This document shows positions 23,668 through 31,840 of a stretch of DNA of 64,000 bases, piece by piece. The position numbers and the translations under genes were made by a program. This DNA comes from an uncultured Marvinbryantia sp. (GTDB lineage: Bacteria > Bacillota > Clostridia > Lachnospirales > Lachnospiraceae). Where the stretch lies: positions 1 to 64,000 of the forward strand of contig NZ_CAJKOX010000015.1 of assembly GCF_905201705.1 (NCBI RefSeq), read 5' to 3'. The notes beneath the pieces are model-generated. The model saw nothing but the letters and a program-made list of their open reading frames with translations, searched no databases and was not told the origin of the DNA. Position 1 is the stretch's first letter. Every line of letters starts with the position of its first letter.

Positions 23668-24543
23668 GTGTTAAAATCTTTGAGCGGATACCTTGCCAGA
23701 AAGCTTGGCAAAAATCCGTCCGGATCTGATGAGTACGAGGAAGAGATCATTTCCATGGTAAACGAGGGGCATGAGCAGGGAGTCATCCAGGAGTCCCAGG
23801 CGCAGATGATCCAGAACATCTTCGAATTTACCGATAAAGAGGCGCAGGACGTCATGACGCACCGCCGCAACATCACGGCGATCGACGGCACCATGAACCT
23901 GCGGGATGCACTTACCTTTATGCTGGACGATACGCATTCCCGGTTTCCGGTCTATCTGGATAACCTGGATAATATCATCGGCATTCTGTTTTTAAAGGAC
24001 GCCATGCGCTGGCATACCAGGGATCAGCACGCCTACGACGACTGGCAGATCAAGGATGTTCCGAATCTGCTGCGCAAAGCAGTGTTTATTCCGGAAACGC
24101 GGAATATCAGCCAGCTATTTAAGAATATGCAGATGCGCAAGCTGCAGATGGTGATCGTGGCGGATGAGTACGGTCAGACCGCCGGTCTGGTCGCTATGGA
24201 GGATATTCTGGAGGAGATCGTCGGGAATATCCAGGATGAATATGATAACGATGAGACCATGATCGAGAAGCTGAGCGACGGCGACTACCTAATCTCCGGG
24301 CTTGCCCCGCTGGATGAGGTGGGCAAAATGCTGGGGCTGCCGTTTGATGATGTCGATTTTGAGACGCTCAACGGCTATCTTATCTCCAAGCTCGATAAGA
24401 TCCCATCGGATGACGACCGCTCTGAGATCATCGCAGACGGTTACAGCTTCCGCATTTTGAGCGTTGCCAACAAAACCATCGAACGGGTGCGCGTACACCG
24501 ACTTCCCGAAGAGAAAGAAGAACAAAACGAAGAGACAAAATAA
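23668..24543 (+). CDS. CBS-pair and CorC/HlyC domain protein without membrane domain
   Basis: About 291 residues. After a short N-terminus come FEFTDKEAQDVMTHRRNITAI and a pair of CBS domains (about 60-190; SRFPVYLDNLDNIIGILFLKD, LQMVIVADEYGQTAGLVAMEDILEEIVGNI), then a CorC_HlyC transporter-associated domain (about 205-285; LSDGDYLISGLAPLDEV, ETLNGYLISKLDKIP). This is the soluble half of the CNNM/HlyC family; the N-terminal DUF21 membrane domain is absent, so it probably works with a separate partner in Mg2+ or Co2+ handling, as CorC does. The GTG at 23668 follows AAAGGAAG. Confidence 0.82.
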   Translation: MLKSLSGYLARKLGKNPSGSDEYEEEIISMVNEGHEQGVIQESQAQMIQNIFEFTDKEAQDVMTHRRNITAIDGTMNLRDALTFMLDDTHSRFPVYLDNLDNIIGILFLKDAMRWHTRDQHAYDDWQIKDVPNLLRKAVFIPETRNISQLFKNMQMRKLQMVIVADEYGQTAGLVAMEDILEEIVGNIQDEYDNDETMIEKLSDGDYLISGLAPLDEVGKMLGLPFDDVDFETLNGYLISKLDKIPSDDDRSEIIADGYSFRILSVANKTIERVRVHRLPEEKEEQNEETK

Positions 24544-24555
24544 GGAGAGAAAACC

Positions 24556-25284
24556 ATGTCAGGACATTCAAAATTTGCCAACATTAAGCACAAGAAAGAG
24601 AAAAACGACGCAGCAAAGGGAAAAATTTTCACGATCATCGGACGTGAGATCGCCGTGGCGGTAAAAGAGGGCGGTCCGGATCCGGCAAATAACAGCAGGC
24701 TGCGCGACGTTATCGCAAAAGCAAAGGCAAACAATATGCCGAACGATACCATCGACCGCGGCATCAAAAAAGCGGCGGGCGACGCAAACTCCGTTAATTA
24801 TGAGTATGTTTCCTACGAGGGCTATGGTCCGAGCGGCATCGCGATCATCGTGGAAGCGCTCACTGACAATAAAAACCGCACGGCGGCAAACGTGAGAAGC
24901 GCGTTTACAAAGGGCGGCGGCAGCATCGGCACACAGGGCTGCGTATCCTACAGCTTTGATAAAAAAGGACAGATGATCATCGACAAGGAAGAATGCGATA
25001 TGGACGCCGACGATCTGATGATGCTGGCACTCGACGCCGGAGCAGAGGATTTTTCCGAGGAAGAGGACAGCTTTGAGATCATCACCGACCCCGATGAGTT
25101 TGGCAGCGTGCGCGAGGCGCTGGAGAAAGAGGGCATTGTGTTCGCCTCCGCAGAGGTAACGATGATCCCGCAGAACTATGTGGCGCTCACCGATGAGATG
25201 GCACTTAAAAATCTGCAGAGAACACTCGACCTTCTTGACGAGGACGACGACGTGCAGAATGTTTATACAAATCTGGAGGAATAA
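24556..25284 (+). CDS. yebC: YebC/PmpR-family regulatory protein
   Basis: A 242-residue member of the YebC family: MSGHSKFANIKHKKEKNDAA at the N-terminus (most homologues have MSGHSKWxxIKH; the W is F here), GGPDPANNSRLRDVIAKAKANNMPNDTI, YEGYGPSGIAIIVEALTDNKNRTA. Family members act as DNA-binding regulators in some bacteria, and related forms help ribosomes pass difficult stretches. AAGGAGAG precedes the ATG, 12 bases after the previous stop, and the following gene starts 3 bases after its stop, so it sits in a tight operon. Confidence 0.9.
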   Translation: MSGHSKFANIKHKKEKNDAAKGKIFTIIGREIAVAVKEGGPDPANNSRLRDVIAKAKANNMPNDTIDRGIKKAAGDANSVNYEYVSYEGYGPSGIAIIVEALTDNKNRTAANVRSAFTKGGGSIGTQGCVSYSFDKKGQMIIDKEECDMDADDLMMLALDAGAEDFSEEEDSFEIITDPDEFGSVREALEKEGIVFASAEVTMIPQNYVALTDEMALKNLQRTLDLLDEDDDVQNVYTNLEE

Positions 25285-25287
25285 TTT

Positions 25288-26085
25288 ATGGCGGAAAACA
25301 CGTATCTGACTGCGCTTCACGGGATGGAAAGGGTCATCCCGGACGCCAGGCAGTTTGTTTCCATGTTTAACAGGAAAAGCTACGGCGACGCATTTCAGAA
25401 ATATTATGAGGCGCACGCTGTCACCTTCGGGGCTGTGGAGACGGGCTATCAGAATGCGATCGATAAGACACAGTATCTGTTCAACATGGCAGAAGCAGCC
25501 GTCAGGCCTGCTGCTGCGGAGGTACAAAAGATGCCCGGCAGATCAAAGCAGGAGAAGGAGCTGATAGACAGCAACCTCAGCATGGTGGTGTATGTTCTTC
25601 CGGGTATCCTTTATTATAAAGGCGAGAGCGCAAAGCCGCTCACCGATGAGATCCTGCGGCAGTGGAAGGCGCAGTTTCCGAAAACGAATCTCTCGGCGGC
25701 TCCGTTTGAGGAGATCGAATCGGGCTTTCACAAAAAATGGTGCTATATCACTACGGCGGTCTGTGAGACCTTTGGCAAGCCGGATGACTGCTACGAGCTG
25801 ACGCTGCTGCGCAATTACCGCGACAGCTATCTGCAGAGCCAGCCGGACGGTGAAGAGGTGATACGGGAGTATTACGACGTCGCGCCCACCATTGTGAAGC
25901 GCATCAACCGCCAGCCGGACAAAAAGAAGATCTATCGCGGCATCTGGGAAAACTATTTAAGTCCCTGTATCACGATGATCGAGAACGACGAAAAAGCCGC
26001 CTGCAAGGAGCTGTATACCGAGATGGTGCGCACCCTGCAGGAGCGCTACTTCTATACGGATAATACCAGGGGCAGCCGGTCATAA
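25288..26085 (+). CDS. CFI-box domain protein, unknown function
   Basis: A 265-residue soluble protein. The C-terminal half carries the pattern of the CFI-box domain: CYITTAVCETFGKPDDCYEL, TLLRNYRDSYL, and EVIREYYDVAPTIVKRINR (about residues 150-210), similar to the C(F/Y)I(A/T)TA...LRxFRDxxL...YYxxSP form. The N-terminal 140 residues are helical and not recognised. The invariant Cys and the following ITTA suggest a structural or catalytic site but no activity is established for the family. It starts 3 bases after the YebC stop, and a terminator-like hairpin follows. Confidence 0.65.
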   Translation: MAENTYLTALHGMERVIPDARQFVSMFNRKSYGDAFQKYYEAHAVTFGAVETGYQNAIDKTQYLFNMAEAAVRPAAAEVQKMPGRSKQEKELIDSNLSMVVYVLPGILYYKGESAKPLTDEILRQWKAQFPKTNLSAAPFEEIESGFHKKWCYITTAVCETFGKPDDCYELTLLRNYRDSYLQSQPDGEEVIREYYDVAPTIVKRINRQPDKKKIYRGIWENYLSPCITMIENDEKAACKELYTEMVRTLQERYFYTDNTRGSRS

Positions 26086-26130
26086 ATGGCGCTGCGCCTG
26101 CACATAAGCAGTTATAAGCAACATACCGCA

Positions 26131-26181
26131 AAACAGCGTACAAAAGGATTTTCCGTGAAAATCGTTTGCAGGCTGTTTTTT
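26131..26181 (+). terminator. Terminator after the CFI-box gene
   Basis: AAACAGC (26131-26137) pairs with GCTGTTT (26172-26178), enclosing a perfect GATTTTC/GAAAATC hairpin (26147-26163); six T end it (26176-26181). GCAGGCT (26168-26174) can also pair with AGCCTGC (26190-26196), so two mutually exclusive folds are possible. Confidence 0.6.
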
Positions 26182-26241
26182 GCGTATAAAGCCTGCTGTT
26201 TCGGAAATACTATGTGCATGATCTGATGAGGAGAAGGCACA

Positions 26242-26898
26242 ATGGCAAAAAATGAGGAAAATAAAGACGAAAATAAAACAGAAAAATTAAAGGAATACGG
26301 GCAGGTGACATTAAATCACAAGATTCATCTGATCACCATTATCGGTGAGGTGGAGGGGCATGAATGTCTGCCTGCAAACACAAAAACGACGAAGTACGAG
26401 CATATTCTGCCGCAGCTTGCCGCGATCGAGGACAGCCGTGAGATCGAGGGCGTTCTGATCCTTTTGAATACCGTCGGCGGCGATGTGGAGGCGGGGCTTG
26501 CCATCGCGGAGATGATCGCATCGCTCTCCAAGCCGACCGTATCGCTGGTGCTCGGAGGCAGCCATTCCATCGGCGTGCCGATCGCCGTTTCCGCCGATTA
26601 TTCCTTTATCGTGGAAACAGGCACCATGGTCATCCATCCGGTGCGCATGAGCGGTACCGTTATCGGCGCGCCGCAGACCTATGACTATTTCCGGCAGATG
26701 CAGGACCGCATTCTTGGGTTTATTTCTTCCCACTGCTGCGCCGACAGAAAGCGGCTGGAGGAGCTGATGCTGGACACCGGAATGCTCACGAAGGATCTTG
26801 GGACTATCCTCGTCGGCAAAGATGCGGTCGAAGAGGGCATTATCAATGAGGTCGGCGGCATCAGCGACGCTCTTAAAAAAATACACAGTTTGATTTAG
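26242..26898 (+). CDS. tepA: ClpP-like serine protease, TepA/YmfB type
   Basis: A 218-residue ClpP-fold protein. An N-terminal Lys/Glu/Asn-rich tail (1-20) is followed by the core: ILLNTVGGDVEAGLAIAEMIA, GGSHSIGVPIAVSAD with the probable nucleophile S109, and GTMVIHPVRMSGT with the probable catalytic H132. In Bacillus subtilis the same gene (ymfB/tepA) lies beside spoIIIE, as here. Its role is unclear: signal-peptide degradation and aid to secretion have been proposed. It lacks a ClpX-docking tail visible by eye. Confidence 0.85.
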   Translation: MAKNEENKDENKTEKLKEYGQVTLNHKIHLITIIGEVEGHECLPANTKTTKYEHILPQLAAIEDSREIEGVLILLNTVGGDVEAGLAIAEMIASLSKPTVSLVLGGSHSIGVPIAVSADYSFIVETGTMVIHPVRMSGTVIGAPQTYDYFRQMQDRILGFISSHCCADRKRLEELMLDTGMLTKDLGTILVGKDAVEEGIINEVGGISDALKKIHSLI

Positions 26899-26901
26899 CA
26901 T

Positions 26902-26930
26902 TTGTATCTCCTGCAAAATTATGTTATACT
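26902..26930 (+). promoter_or_regulatory. Promoter of uppP
   Basis: TTGTAT (26902-26907) and TATACT (26925-26930) with a 17-base spacer, in the gap after tepA and 34 bases before the uppP ATG. Confidence 0.6.
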
Positions 26931-26963
26931 AAATTAGATTTGCTTATGCAGGGGAGAAAATAT

Positions 26964-27842
26964 ATGTCTATAATACAAGCGATATTCCTGGGACTCATCC
27001 AGGGTGTTACCGAATTTTTGCCGGTCAGCAGCTCCGGCCATCTTGCGATCCTTCGAAATCTTCTTGGAATTGAGATCGCGGACGGACTTTTCTTTGATGT
27101 GCTGCTGCATCTCGGCACCGTGATCGTCATTATCTGCGTGTTCCGAAAGGATATCCTGCGGATGCTTCTGGAAGCTTTGCGTATGCTGGCGGATGTTGTT
27201 TACAATATTCAGATAAAGATACACAACCGCCGCGAGCAGGATGCAAAGCGCTGCCGCAAAATTGTACATAATAATTATCGGAAGTTTGTTGTCCAGGTGC
27301 TGGTCTCCACGTTCCCGACCGCCGTCATCGGTTATGCTGCGCGGGATCTGGTATCGATCGCCGAACAGACGCTCATCGTTCCAGGCGTTTGTCTGATCTT
27401 AAACGCCGGTCTTCTTCTGGTGGCGGATGTCTCCGAATCCGGGCGGAGGATACCCAAGGATATCAGCTATACGAATGCGTTTATGATCGGTGTTGCCCAG
27501 GGCGTTTCCACGCTTCCCGGTCTGTCGCGCTCCGGCACGACCATCGCCGCCTGCCTGCTGAGCGGTTTTGAAAAAAAGTTTGCCGTAAAATATTCCTTTA
27601 TCATGGCAATTCCGGCGATCCTGGGAGCTGCGATTCTGGAGCTTTTCCGTGTTGATTTTTCCAGGCTTGCCCTGCCGCAGTTTTTTATCTATCTCGCCGG
27701 AGCTGTCGCTGCGGGCGTTTCCGGATATTTCTGTATCCGGAAAATGCTGGTGATCGTTCGAAGAAAGCGTTTTAAGGGATTTGCTGTATACTGCCTTGTC
27801 ATTGGCATTGTCGCGATCGCAGGCTATTATATACAGCGCTGA
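26964..27842 (+). CDS. uppP: Undecaprenyl-diphosphatase (BacA/UppP)
   Basis: A 292-residue polytopic membrane enzyme that removes a phosphate from undecaprenyl pyrophosphate so that the lipid carrier of cell-wall synthesis can be reused; higher dose gives bacitracin tolerance. Both catalytic motifs are intact: QGVTEFLPVSSSGHL (about 14-28) and QGVSTLPGLSRSGTT (about 180-194). A Lys/Arg-rich cytosolic loop (about 75-105, NRREQDAKRCRKIVHNNYRK) is longer than in E. coli. The ATG at 26964 follows AGGGGAG. It is inserted between tepA and ftsK. Confidence 0.93.
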   Translation: MSIIQAIFLGLIQGVTEFLPVSSSGHLAILRNLLGIEIADGLFFDVLLHLGTVIVIICVFRKDILRMLLEALRMLADVVYNIQIKIHNRREQDAKRCRKIVHNNYRKFVVQVLVSTFPTAVIGYAARDLVSIAEQTLIVPGVCLILNAGLLLVADVSESGRRIPKDISYTNAFMIGVAQGVSTLPGLSRSGTTIAACLLSGFEKKFAVKYSFIMAIPAILGAAILELFRVDFSRLALPQFFIYLAGAVAAGVSGYFCIRKMLVIVRRKRFKGFAVYCLVIGIVAIAGYYIQR

Positions 27843-27866
27843 TATATATGAGGAGTGAAAAAATTT

Positions 27867-30866
27867 ATGGAAACAAAAAATAAAAAGAGCGCGGAAAAGA
27901 CGGAAGCCGCCGTCAGAAAAAACCGTGCGAAAAAAAAGGAGGACGCCGCAAAGACCGCCAGTGCGAAAAAAAAGGAGAACACTGCAAGGAAATCGGACAG
28001 CACGGCAAAAACGGGCGCTTCCGTCTCCGGAAACCGTAAAAAATCTGCCGGAAGCGCCGCGCAGGAGCCGGTCAGAGCCTCACGCCGCCGTGAGATCGAT
28101 GTACCTGATATCCGTCGGGCGCCGGGAACCCCGGTACTTGCGGAGATTTGCTTATGGATTCTCATTGCGCTCTGTCTGATCCTTTTTTTAAACAATATTT
28201 TTGCTTTTGGCGTGACAGCGCTGGACGCTGTCAGCGGCTTCTTTTTTGGTGTCTTCGGCGTCTGCGCATATCTGGCGCCGATTCTTTTGGTCTTTCTGGC
28301 AGCGTTCATCGTTGCCAACCGCGCAAGCCTCCCGTCGTGGGTAAAATCGGGGGCGATTTTTATCTTTTTCCTGTGTATCTGTGCGTTTACGGAGCTTCTG
28401 TCGGGAAGCTTTGACGCAGCGCGCAGCTTCTCCGATTATTATGCGGCCGGAAGGGATTTTCGCGCCGGAGGCGGTGCTGCCGGAGCGCTTTTGTGCCGTA
28501 TATTCTGCCCGCTGTTCGGGCAGATCGGCGCCTGGATATTGCTGATCGTGCTGATCATCATCTGCGCAGTCATCATCACGGAGCGTTCGCTGTTCGACGG
28601 TCTGCGCAAAGGCAGCAGCCGCGCCTATCGCCGGGCACGCGCGGATTCCCGGGCAAAAAAAGAGCTGCACGATCTGAAAAAAGAGAAAAAACAATTAACG
28701 AAACAGCGTCAGATGCAGGCTGAGATCGACAGGCTGCGCTCCGGCGAGGGAGAGGTGGAGCTTGAGGTGCGCAGACCGCGCCGCGCAAATGTTATTTCCG
28801 GCGTAACGGAGAACACAAGACTTGATCCTCGTCTTTCTGCTCCCGAAGAGATTCACGAGGTAGTTCCTCACATATATCGCCGCGGAGAAGCGGCGGACGC
28901 TCCTGCGGAACCGAAGGAGACAGTATCCAGACGCAGGCACGTTTCCGACGCCCAGGCCGGACAGCCGGGAGACGCCATGCAGCCGGAGAATACACAGCCG
29001 GAGGCGGTGCCGGCCGCAAGATCAAACCGTGCAAAGAAAATGGTGGATTCCGTCAACCCGCAAAAGCCGAAACAGATGGATCTAAACTTTACTATCCAGC
29101 GGGACGGTGTCTCCGAAAACGTTGAGATTCCGGCGTTTTCCGTGGCGGAGCTTTCATCGGAGGACAGCGGCAGTGCAGAAATCCCGCAGATGCCGGATAC
29201 CACGCCGCCTGTCAGAAAAACGGCCGTGACGTGGCAGGCGGACGCCGCCGACGCCCAGGAAACGCAGGAAACGCAGGAAGCGTTTGCGGGCAGCCGTCAG
29301 ATAAAAAACCCGAAATCCTCCCGTGCGGAGCAGGAAAAAGTGCTTGACAGCGTGGCGCAGGAAATTGCGCTCGCAGAGGAGCAGCCAAAGCCCGCCTATG
29401 TATTTCCGCCGCTTGACCTGCTTACGAAGCCCACCCGCGGACGCGGCGGCAGCAACACTGAGGTGAAGGAGACGGCGGCAAAGCTGCAGCAGACCTTACA
29501 TAACTTCGGCGTCAATGTCAATGTGACGAATGTGAGCTGCGGCCCGGCTGTCACGCGCTACGAGCTTACGCCGGAGCAGGGCGTGAAGGTGAGCCGCATC
29601 GTCAACCTTTCCGACGATATCAAGCTGAACCTTGCTGCCTCCGATATCCGGATCGAGGCGCCGATCCCCGGAAAATCCGCCGTCGGCATCGAGGTGCCGA
29701 ACAAGGAAAACAGCACCGTGCTGCTGCGCGAGCTGCTGGAGTCGGAGGAATTTAAAAACGCAAAATCCAATTTAAGCTTCGCCGTCGGCAAGGATATTGC
29801 CGGCAAGGTGGTGGTGGCGGATATCGCAAAGATGCCGCATCTGCTGATCGCGGGCGCTACCGGTTCCGGAAAATCGGTGTGTATCAACACACTGATCATG
29901 AGTATCCTCTATAAGGCGGACCCGGAGGACGTCAAGCTGATTATGATCGACCCGAAGGTGGTGGAGCTGAGCGTGTACAACGGTATCCCGCATCTGTTCA
30001 TTCCGGTCGTCACCGATCCGAAAAAGGCTTCCGGTGCGCTGAACTGGGGCGTTGCCGAGATGACGGACCGTTATCAGAAATTCGCCGAGTGCGGCGTGCG
30101 CGACCTGAAGGGCTATAACGAAAGAATTGCGCAGCTCACCGATGTGCCGGAGGAGCAGCGCCCGAAGAAGCTGCCGCAGATCGTGATCATCGTCGACGAG
30201 CTTGCCGATCTTATGATGGTGGCTCCCGGCGAGGTGGAGGATGCTATCTGTCGTCTGGCGCAGCTTGCGCGCGCGGCGGGCATCCATCTGATCATCGCCA
30301 CGCAGCGTCCGTCAGTGAACGTTATCACCGGTCTGATCAAAGCGAACATGCCGTCCAGGATCGCCTTTTCGGTGACGAGCGGCGTTGATTCCCGCACCAT
30401 CATCGACATGAACGGCGCGGAAAAGCTGCTCGGAAAGGGCGATATGCTCTTTTATCCGCAGGGCTATCAGAAGCCCGCGCGTGTGCAGGGCGCGTTCGTC
30501 TCTGATAAAGAGGTCAGCAATGTGACTGATTTCCTCACGCAGAAGAACGACGTTACCGGCTATAAGCAGGAAATGGAGGACCGCATGACGCAGGTGGCGC
30601 AGGCGGCAGTCTCCCTTCCGGGAGCTTCCGGAGGCGGAAACGAGCTGGATTCCAACTTTGCCGAAGCCGGCAGATTTATCATCGAGAAGGATAAAGCGTC
30701 CATCGGTATGCTGCAGAGAGTGTTCAAGATCGGCTTCAACCGGGCGGCCCGCATCATGGATCAGCTTTCCGACGCCGGCGTTGTCGGACCGGAGGAGGGC
30801 ACAAAGCCGCGCAAGGTTCTGATGACGATGGAAGAATTCGAGCGATATATTGATGAATATGTGTAA
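27867..30866 (+). CDS. ftsK: FtsK/SpoIIIE DNA translocase
   Basis: A 999-residue DNA pump. Residues 1-90 are Lys/Ala-rich and basic; four or five membrane helices follow (about 92-230); then a long polar linker (about 240-500) rich in Arg, Glu, Pro and Gln with a short QETQETQEA repeat; then the motor, with Walker A GATGSGKS (663-670), LIMIDPKVVELS and VIIVDELADLMM; and last the winged-helix gamma domain (IGMLQRVFKIGFNRAARIMDQLSDAGVVGPEEG), which reads KOPS/SRS-type sequences. It clears DNA from the septum at division or sporulation. The ATG at 27867 lies 12 bases after GAGGAG; a GTG at 27855 is too close. Confidence 0.93.
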   Translation: METKNKKSAEKTEAAVRKNRAKKKEDAAKTASAKKKENTARKSDSTAKTGASVSGNRKKSAGSAAQEPVRASRRREIDVPDIRRAPGTPVLAEICLWILIALCLILFLNNIFAFGVTALDAVSGFFFGVFGVCAYLAPILLVFLAAFIVANRASLPSWVKSGAIFIFFLCICAFTELLSGSFDAARSFSDYYAAGRDFRAGGGAAGALLCRIFCPLFGQIGAWILLIVLIIICAVIITERSLFDGLRKGSSRAYRRARADSRAKKELHDLKKEKKQLTKQRQMQAEIDRLRSGEGEVELEVRRPRRANVISGVTENTRLDPRLSAPEEIHEVVPHIYRRGEAADAPAEPKETVSRRRHVSDAQAGQPGDAMQPENTQPEAVPAARSNRAKKMVDSVNPQKPKQMDLNFTIQRDGVSENVEIPAFSVAELSSEDSGSAEIPQMPDTTPPVRKTAVTWQADAADAQETQETQEAFAGSRQIKNPKSSRAEQEKVLDSVAQEIALAEEQPKPAYVFPPLDLLTKPTRGRGGSNTEVKETAAKLQQTLHNFGVNVNVTNVSCGPAVTRYELTPEQGVKVSRIVNLSDDIKLNLAASDIRIEAPIPGKSAVGIEVPNKENSTVLLRELLESEEFKNAKSNLSFAVGKDIAGKVVVADIAKMPHLLIAGATGSGKSVCINTLIMSILYKADPEDVKLIMIDPKVVELSVYNGIPHLFIPVVTDPKKASGALNWGVAEMTDRYQKFAECGVRDLKGYNERIAQLTDVPEEQRPKKLPQIVIIVDELADLMMVAPGEVEDAICRLAQLARAAGIHLIIATQRPSVNVITGLIKANMPSRIAFSVTSGVDSRTIIDMNGAEKLLGKGDMLFYPQGYQKPARVQGAFVSDKEVSNVTDFLTQKNDVTGYKQEMEDRMTQVAQAAVSLPGASGGGNELDSNFAEAGRFIIEKDKASIGMLQRVFKIGFNRAARIMDQLSDAGVVGPEEGTKPRKVLMTMEEFERYIDEYV

Positions 30867-30872
30867 AAATTC

Positions 30873-30901
30873 TTGCAGTTTTTTTTTCTTTGCGGTATAG
30901 T
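30873..30901 (+). promoter_or_regulatory. Promoter of nfnAB
   Basis: TTGCAG (30873-30878) and TATAGT (30896-30901) with a 17-base spacer that is mostly T. It begins 7 bases after the ftsK stop and 46 bases before the nfnA ATG. Confidence 0.6.
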
Positions 30902-30946
30902 TATTTTAAGTGCCTGTGCACATCATCATGGAGGAGGAAAATTTTT

Positions 30947-31840
30947 ATGTACAAGATTTTGAAAGCAGGGAAACTTGCAGGCAATATCTACGAAATGGTA
31001 GTTGAAGCGCCAAGAGTTGCAAAGCATTGCCTGCCCGGACAGTTTATCATCGTAAAAGCGGATGAAGTCGGCGAGCGTATTCCGCTGACGATCTGTGATT
31101 ACGACAGAGAGGCGGGGACCATCACGATCGTGTTCCAGCCGATCGGAGCATCCACCGAGAAGTTTACATACTTAAAGGCAGGCGATTCCTTCCGCGATTT
31201 TGTCGGCCCGCTCGGACGCCCATCTGAGCTGTGCGAGGAGGAGAACCTGGAAGAGACAAAGAAGAAAAAGATCCTGTTCGTTGCAGGCGGCGTTGGAACC
31301 GCACCTGTTTATCCGCAGGTAAAATGGCTGCATGAACACGGCGTGGACGCGGATGTCATCATCGGCGCAAAGACGAAAGATCTTGTCATTCTGGAGGATA
31401 AGTTCAAGGCAGTCTGCGGCAATCTGTACATCACCACCGACGACGGCTCCTACGGCAGAAGCGGTATGGTTACAAAGGTTATCGAGGACCTCGTAACGGC
31501 AGAGGGCAAGACCTACGATCACTGCGTGGCGATCGGTCCGATGATCATGATGAAATTCTGCTGTCTGACCACAAAGAAATACAATATCCCGACGATCGTC
31601 AGCATGAACCCGATCATGGTGGACGGCACCGGTATGTGCGGTGCATGTCGTGTAATGGTCGGCGATGAAGTGAAGTTTGCCTGCGTGGACGGACCGGAAT
31701 TTGACGGACATGCGATTGATTTCGACGCAGCTATGAAGCGTCAGGCAATGTACAAGACAGAGGAAGGCCGTGCGCTGTTAAAGCTGCGTGAAGGAGACAC
31801 ACATCATGGCGGATGTGGAAATTGCGGAGGTGACAAATAA
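30947..31840 (+). CDS. nfnA: NfnA-type ferredoxin-NADP+ reductase subunit
   Basis: A 297-residue flavoprotein of the ferredoxin-NADP reductase/DHODH electron-transfer group. Residues 1-95 are the FAD barrel (RIPLTICDYDREAGTITIVFQ), 100-210 the nucleotide-binding fold (ILFVAGGVGTAPVYPQVKWL), and 215-250 the [2Fe-2S] region with MCGACRVMVGDEVKFACVDGPEFDGH. A Cys/His tail (HHGGCGNCGG) ends it. Together with the next gene it forms the NADH-dependent reduced ferredoxin:NADP+ oxidoreductase (Nfn), which bifurcates electrons. The ATG at 30947 follows GGAGGAGG. Its TAA shares one base with the next ATG. Confidence 0.88.
   Translation: MYKILKAGKLAGNIYEMVVEAPRVAKHCLPGQFIIVKADEVGERIPLTICDYDREAGTITIVFQPIGASTEKFTYLKAGDSFRDFVGPLGRPSELCEEENLEETKKKKILFVAGGVGTAPVYPQVKWLHEHGVDADVIIGAKTKDLVILEDKFKAVCGNLYITTDDGSYGRSGMVTKVIEDLVTAEGKTYDHCVAIGPMIMMKFCCLTTKKYNIPTIVSMNPIMVDGTGMCGACRVMVGDEVKFACVDGPEFDGHAIDFDAAMKRQAMYKTEEGRALLKLREGDTHHGGCGNCGGDK

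Noticed and set aside
30879..30888. T run after ftsK as a terminator
   Set aside because: No stem precedes the T run; it forms the spacer of a good promoter for nfnAB.
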